From positions 1 through 9,970 of the forward strand of contig JBDLQY010000112.1 of NCBI GenBank assembly GCA_039800325.1: a DNA stretch of 9,970 nucleotides, read 5' to 3'. The DNA comes from SYIM01 sp039800325. GTDB taxonomy: Bacteria; Pseudomonadota; Gammaproteobacteria; Burkholderiales; Burkholderiaceae_E. A program made the position numbers and the translations under genes. Positions 7,718-9,970 of this stretch are shown piece by piece (position 1 is the first letter of the stretch; every line of letters starts with the position of its first letter). The notes under the pieces were generated by a model. That model searched no databases and was not told where the DNA came from. It saw nothing but the letters and a program-made list of their open reading frames with translations.

Positions 7718-8011
7718 TCACATGTGCCGAACCGCTTCAGGCAGCTCGTAAAACGTGGGGTGGCGATAGATCTTGTCGGCCATGGGGTCGAAGTCCATGC
7801 CCTTATCTTCAGGCGCGGAGGCGGTAATGGCCTGAGAAGGGACGACCCAGATGCTCACACCCTCCATGCGACGGGTGTAGACGTCGCGCGCCAGGCGAAG
7901 GGCCATGGCGGAGTCGGCGGCATGCAGGCTTCCGCAGTGCTTGTGTTCAAGCCCCTGCTTGCTGCGCACAAAAACCTCCCAAAGGGGCCAGTCGCGGTTG
8001 CTATCGGTCAT
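7718..8011 (-). CDS. paaB: PaaB, small subunit of phenylacetyl-CoA 1,2-epoxidase
   Basis: This small 97-residue subunit is required for the epoxidase complex and is thought to bridge the PaaA-PaaC core and the reductase PaaE. The family signature is clear: WPLWEVFVRSKQGLEHKH at 8-25 followed by GSLHAAD at 27-33. The frame is open further upstream (to 8110), but ATG 8011 has GGAG 6 nt upstream (8018-8021) and gives the standard N-terminus and length, so the longer reading is rejected. Unlike the other closely packed paa genes, paaB is separated from paaA by a 129-bp gap, described as its own entry. Confidence 0.96.
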   Translation of the reverse strand: MTDSNRDWPLWEVFVRSKQGLEHKHCGSLHAADSAMALRLARDVYTRRMEGVSIWVVPSQAITASAPEDKGMDFDPMADKIYRHPTFYELPEAVRHM

Positions 8012-8140
8012 GGTTTGCTCCAGAGCCTTGGATAGACATTGGGGTTGGTGAGCGGTCTGATAAGGGCGATACGTGCAGGCGATCGGTCGGCCGGTGCGTG
8101 CGGACGACACGCGCGCAGGGCCCCCGCCTTGGTCATTGGC
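8012..8140 (-). other. Unusual 129-bp paaA-paaB spacer with a 42-codon reading frame
   Basis: Every other junction between two paa genes here is 21 bp or less. On the minus strand a reading frame runs from ATG 8136, only 4 nt after the paaA stop, to TGA 8008-8010. That stop overlaps the paaB ATG as ATGA. It would encode 42 residues starting MTKAGALRACRPH and ending YPRLWSKP, rich in Arg, Pro and Ala, with no recognised family and no convincing ribosome binding site. The frame is also open far into paaA, as GC-rich shadow frames often are, so it may be chance. The paaB ribosome binding site is at 8018-8021. An operator-like sequence lies at 8082-8095, and a weak GCGTG/CACGC hairpin lies nearby. 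I do not claim a proven gene. Confidence 0.3.
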
Positions 8141-9136
8141 TCAGGCCGCCTGGCGCTGGGCGCGCTCACGCTGCTTATCCGCATGGGCAAGTGCGGCTTC
8201 GCGAACCCAGGCGCCGTTATCGTGGGCGGCCACGCGCATGGCCAGGCGTTCACGATTGCAGGGGCCGTCGCCACCCACCACGCGCCAGAACTCGGACCAG
8301 TCGATCGGGCCATGGTCGTAGTGACCGCGCTCGGCATTCCAGCGCAGTTTCGGGTCGGGCAGTGTCACGCCCAGCAACTCTGCCTGCGGTACGGTGGCGT
8401 CAATGAATTTCTGGCGAAGATCGTCGTTGGAGATGCGCTTGATGCCCCAGCGCATGGTCTGGGCCGAATGAATGGACTCGGCGTCGCTGGGACCAAACAT
8501 CATCACCACAGGCCACCACCATCGGTTGACCGCATCCTGCACCATCTCGCGCTGTGTCTGGCTTCCCTGCATCATCGTGAGCAGCGAATCAAAGCCCTGG
8601 CGTTGGTGGAATGACTCTTCTTTGCAGATGCGGATCATCGCGCGGGCATAGGGGCCATAGGAGCAGCGGCACAGCGGGATCTGGTTCATGATGGCCGCGC
8701 CGTCGACCAACCAGCCGATCACACCCACGTCGGCCCAGTTAAGCGTGGGATAGTTAAAAATGCTGGAGTACTTGGCCTTGCCGCTGTGCAATCCGTCGAC
8801 CATCTGGGTGCGCGAAGTGCCCAGTGTCTCGGCGGCTGAGTAGAGATACAGGCCGTGTCCGGCCTCGTCTTGAATCTTGGCCAGCAAAATAGCCTTGCGC
8901 TTCAGACTGGGTGCGCGTGTGACCCAGTTGCCTTCGGGCAGCATGCCGACCACCTCTGAGTGCGCGTGCTGCGAGATCTGCCGCACCAGTGTCTTGCGGT
9001 AGGCCTCCGGCATCCAGTCCTGAGGTTCGACCTTGCGATCAACGGCGATGCGTGCTTCAAACGCGGTTTCAGCCTCGTTGGCGCTGGTGATGCGGGTGCC
9101 ATCCTGCGGGGCCAGATCGATCGCTTGCGTATACAT
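8141..9136 (-). CDS. paaA: PaaA, catalytic di-iron subunit of phenylacetyl-CoA 1,2-epoxidase
   Basis: PaaA is the oxygenase subunit that converts phenylacetyl-CoA to its ring 1,2-epoxide with O2 and electrons from PaaE, the first ring-attacking step of aerobic phenylacetate breakdown. The 331-residue protein shows the carboxylate-bridged di-iron pattern. Glu61 lies in HSEVVGMLPEGNW, the first ExxH is Glu91-His94 in DEAGH, and the second is Glu174-His177 in KEESFH. The stretches NQIPLCRCSYGPYAR (151-165) and NRWWWP are typical of the family. ATG 9136 has AGGA 6 nt upstream and gives the expected MYTQA start. It is the first gene of the operon, about 100 bp downstream of a promoter with a TetR-like operator. 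The Ala/Arg/Gln-rich end after about residue 315 is a variable tail. Confidence 0.98.
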   Translation of the reverse strand: MYTQAIDLAPQDGTRITSANEAETAFEARIAVDRKVEPQDWMPEAYRKTLVRQISQHAHSEVVGMLPEGNWVTRAPSLKRKAILLAKIQDEAGHGLYLYSAAETLGTSRTQMVDGLHSGKAKYSSIFNYPTLNWADVGVIGWLVDGAAIMNQIPLCRCSYGPYARAMIRICKEESFHQRQGFDSLLTMMQGSQTQREMVQDAVNRWWWPVVMMFGPSDAESIHSAQTMRWGIKRISNDDLRQKFIDATVPQAELLGVTLPDPKLRWNAERGHYDHGPIDWSEFWRVVGGDGPCNRERLAMRVAAHDNGAWVREAALAHADKQRERAQRQAA

Positions 9137-9236
9137 GGCTCATCCTGAGAAGCGGGTTGCGCGTTGGGCTGGCCGGCTGTTCGCGACGGAGCGCCCTTGC
9201 GGTTGGTTTCGGCCTGAGGCTCAACCACCGGGCGAG

Positions 9237-9269
9237 ATTCTAATAATTAACCGTCCGGACGGTCAATTA
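9237..9269 (-). promoter_or_regulatory. paaA promoter with TetR-like operator inside it
   Basis: On the minus strand there is a -35 TTGACC (9266-9261), an 18-bp spacer, and a -10 TAGAAT (9242-9237). Each hexamer differs from the sigma-70 consensus by one base. Transcription would start near 9230 and give a leader of about 95 nt before paaA. The core ACCGTCCGGACGGT (9250-9263) is a perfect 14-bp palindrome. With its AT arms it extends to 9244-9269, 26 bp with one mismatched pair (9249/9264). It overlaps the -35 and fills the spacer, so a bound repressor would block RNA polymerase. The ACCGnnCGnnCGGT form resembles, as I recall, operators of TetR-type phenylacetate regulators. Binding by the TetR protein encoded in the same operon is inferred and would give autoregulation. 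Confidence 0.82.
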
Positions 9270-9343
9270 ATTTTCGAGATCTGGAATTTGGGCACGATGA
9301 GGTGATGTTGAAGGCGGATATTTTCTCTTCGACAGAGGCTCGG

Positions 9344-9372
9344 TTGACACGTTTCAAAGCAAACGTGATAAT
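9344..9372 (+). promoter_or_regulatory. Strong sigma-70 promoter for the tRNA-tuf operon
   Basis: TTGACA (9344-9349, a perfect -35) is followed by a 17-bp spacer and GATAAT (9367-9372, one mismatch from TATAAT). Transcription should start around 9379, a few bases before tRNA-Tyr at 9385. This near-consensus structure is what a stable-RNA and EF-Tu operon needs. It points away from the paaA promoter, with about 77 bp between the two -35 elements and no gene between them. Confidence 0.87.
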
Positions 9373-9384
9373 CCAAGGTTCCCT

Positions 9385-9470
9385 GGAGGGGTGCCCGAGT
9401 GGCTAAAGGGGGCAGACTGTAAATCTGTTGGCTTACGCCTACGTTGGTTCGAATCCAACCTCCTCCACCA
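9385..9470 (+). tRNA. tRNA-Tyr (anticodon GTA)
   Basis: This 86-nt class II tRNA has a long variable arm. The acceptor stem GGAGGGG pairs with CTCCTCC (one G-U), followed by discriminator A and an encoded CCA. The anticodon GTA is at 9419-9421 in the loop of a GACT...AATC-type arm, and the T arm has the usual GGTTCGAATCC. It is the first transcribed element after the promoter. Confidence 0.97.
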
Positions 9471-9593
9471 GCTTTCGCGAGGGAACAGGGGTTAATAAGC
9501 GAGGGCAACAGTCGAGGTAAATAGTCGAGTTTAGTGGCCGGGCGGTTTTGATCGATCGACAGGGTTCACGGGGGCTTACGCTTCCGTCGTGAT
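9471..9593 (+). other. Spacer between tRNA-Tyr and tRNA-Gly
   Basis: This 123-bp transcribed spacer holds no gene. It has a short direct repeat AGTCGAG at 9510-9516 and 9523-9529. Just before tRNA-Gly it has a stem-loop (9568-9574 with 9581-9587, 7 bp including two G-U pairs, loop of 6). The stem-loop may help RNA processing, but nothing in the sequence proves this. Confidence 0.4.
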
Positions 9594-9667
9594 GCGGGTG
9601 TAGCTCAATGGTAGAGCAGAAGCCTTCCAAGCTTACGACGAGGGTTCGATTCCCTTCACCCGCTCCA
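9594..9667 (+). tRNA. tRNA-Gly (anticodon TCC)
   Basis: This 74-nt tRNA has acceptor stem GCGGGTG pairing with CACCCGC, discriminator T, and an encoded CCA. The D arm is GCTCAATGGTAGAGC. The anticodon TCC is at 9626-9628 in the loop CTTCCAA, and the T arm is GGGTTCGATTCCC. It is part of the tRNA-tuf transcript. Confidence 0.97.
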
Positions 9668-9698
9668 GTGAAGTCATAAGCGCTTGGTTTTTTGAACA

Positions 9699-9773
<75 letters not shown>

Positions 9774-9777
9774 CCAA

Positions 9778-9823
9778 TTCGCCGGGTGTGTCGGCGAAAC
9801 AAAGACACCGGACAGCCGGCGTC
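9778..9823 (+). other. Two tandem stem-loops in the tuf leader
   Basis: The first hairpin pairs TTCGCCG (9778-9784) with CGGCGAA (9792-9798), 7 bp around a 7-nt loop. The second pairs GACaCCGG (9804-9811) with CCGGcGTC (9816-9823), with one mismatch and the 4-nt loop ACAG. There is no T-tract after either, so they do not look like terminators. They may mark the processing boundary between tRNA-Thr and tuf mRNA or protect the mRNA 5' end; this is inference. Confidence 0.45.
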
Positions 9824-9849
9824 GTGTTAGCGGGAACCAGGAGTTCGAG

Positions 9850-9970
9850 ATGGCAAAAGGCAAGTTTGAGCGTACGAAGCCGCACGTAAACGTTGGGACG
9901 ATTGGGCACGTTGACCATGGCAAGACGACGCTGACGGCGGCGATTACGACGGTGCTGTCGACGAAGTTTG
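9850..9970 (+). CDS. tuf: Elongation factor Tu, 3' partial
   Basis: EF-Tu is the GTPase that delivers aminoacyl-tRNA to the ribosome. Only the first 40 codons are in the window. They match the EF-Tu N-terminus of betaproteobacteria, starting MAKGKFERTK, and contain the GTP-binding P-loop GHVDHGKT at residues 19-26. ATG 9850 has AGGAG at 9839-9843, six nt upstream. It follows three tRNA genes in a shared transcript, a linkage known from many proteobacteria. The gene runs off the right edge, so its integrity cannot be judged. Confidence 0.98.
   Translation, partial: MAKGKFERTKPHVNVGTIGHVDHGKTTLTAAITTVLSTKF

Noticed and set aside
8012..8110. N-terminal extension of PaaB
   Set aside because: The 33 extra residues are not part of the family, and ATG 8011 has a well-placed GGAG.
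8039..8614. 191-codon plus-strand frame opposite paaA
   Set aside because: It is antisense to strongly conserved paaA codons, has no family features, and reflects GC-rich codon bias on the opposite strand.
8902..9228. Leader reading frame starting at GTG 9228 and running into paaA
   Set aside because: It lies in a different frame from paaA, has no ribosome binding site, and shows no conserved protein features.
9668..9698. Terminator after tRNA-Gly (AAGCGCTT followed by a run of T)
   Set aside because: The 8-bp palindrome cannot form a hairpin with a loop of useful length, and the downstream tRNA-Thr and tuf belong to the same cluster.

Overview
The window looks like a betaproteobacterial chromosome, probably order Burkholderiales and possibly an Alcaligenaceae-type organism. 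This rests on the tRNA-Tyr / tRNA-Gly / tRNA-Thr / tuf order at the right edge, the EF-Tu N-terminus (MAKGKFERTKPHVNVGTIGH), and the look of the PaaA, PaaB and PaaC proteins. The placement is from memory of these families, not from a search. The DNA is GC-rich and tightly packed, and the translated gene blocks look similar in composition. I see no transposase, integrase, CRISPR array or phage gene.

Region 1 (1-3697, plus strand) is a three-gene molybdenum hydroxylase (xanthine dehydrogenase / CO dehydrogenase family) operon in the order FAD subunit, [2Fe-2S] subunit, molybdopterin subunit. The genes overlap by 4 and 8 bases. The first gene is cut by the left window edge. The large subunit lacks the Cys of true CO dehydrogenase and the substrate is unknown.

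Region 2 (3633-9136, minus strand) is one long operon read right to left: paaA, paaB, paaC, paaD, paaE, a TetR regulator (PaaR-like) and a metallo-beta-lactamase-fold protein. PaaA, B, C and E form the 1,2-phenylacetyl-CoA epoxidase complex and PaaD helps to mature it. The ligase and the later pathway genes (paaK, G, Z, J, F, H) are not in the window. A near-perfect 26-bp palindrome sits inside a good sigma-70 promoter upstream of paaA and is the likely operator of the TetR protein. The last protein has a metallo-beta-lactamase fold in which all residues expected to bind the second metal are replaced. Its 3' end overlaps the molybdenum hydroxylase operon tail to tail by 65 bp.

Region 3 (9344-9970, plus strand) is a core translation locus. 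A consensus-like promoter is followed by tRNA-Tyr(GTA), tRNA-Gly(TCC), tRNA-Thr(GGT) and the start of tuf, which runs off the right edge.

Most of the window is recognisable metabolism. The points that deserve a second look are the one-metal-site hydrolase joined to a phenylacetate operon, the operator-in-promoter layout, a 129-bp paaA-paaB gap filled by a 42-codon reading frame and an operator-like sequence, the odd active-site residues of the molybdenum hydroxylase, and the overlapping convergent 3' ends. I did not find a clearly new multi-gene system.
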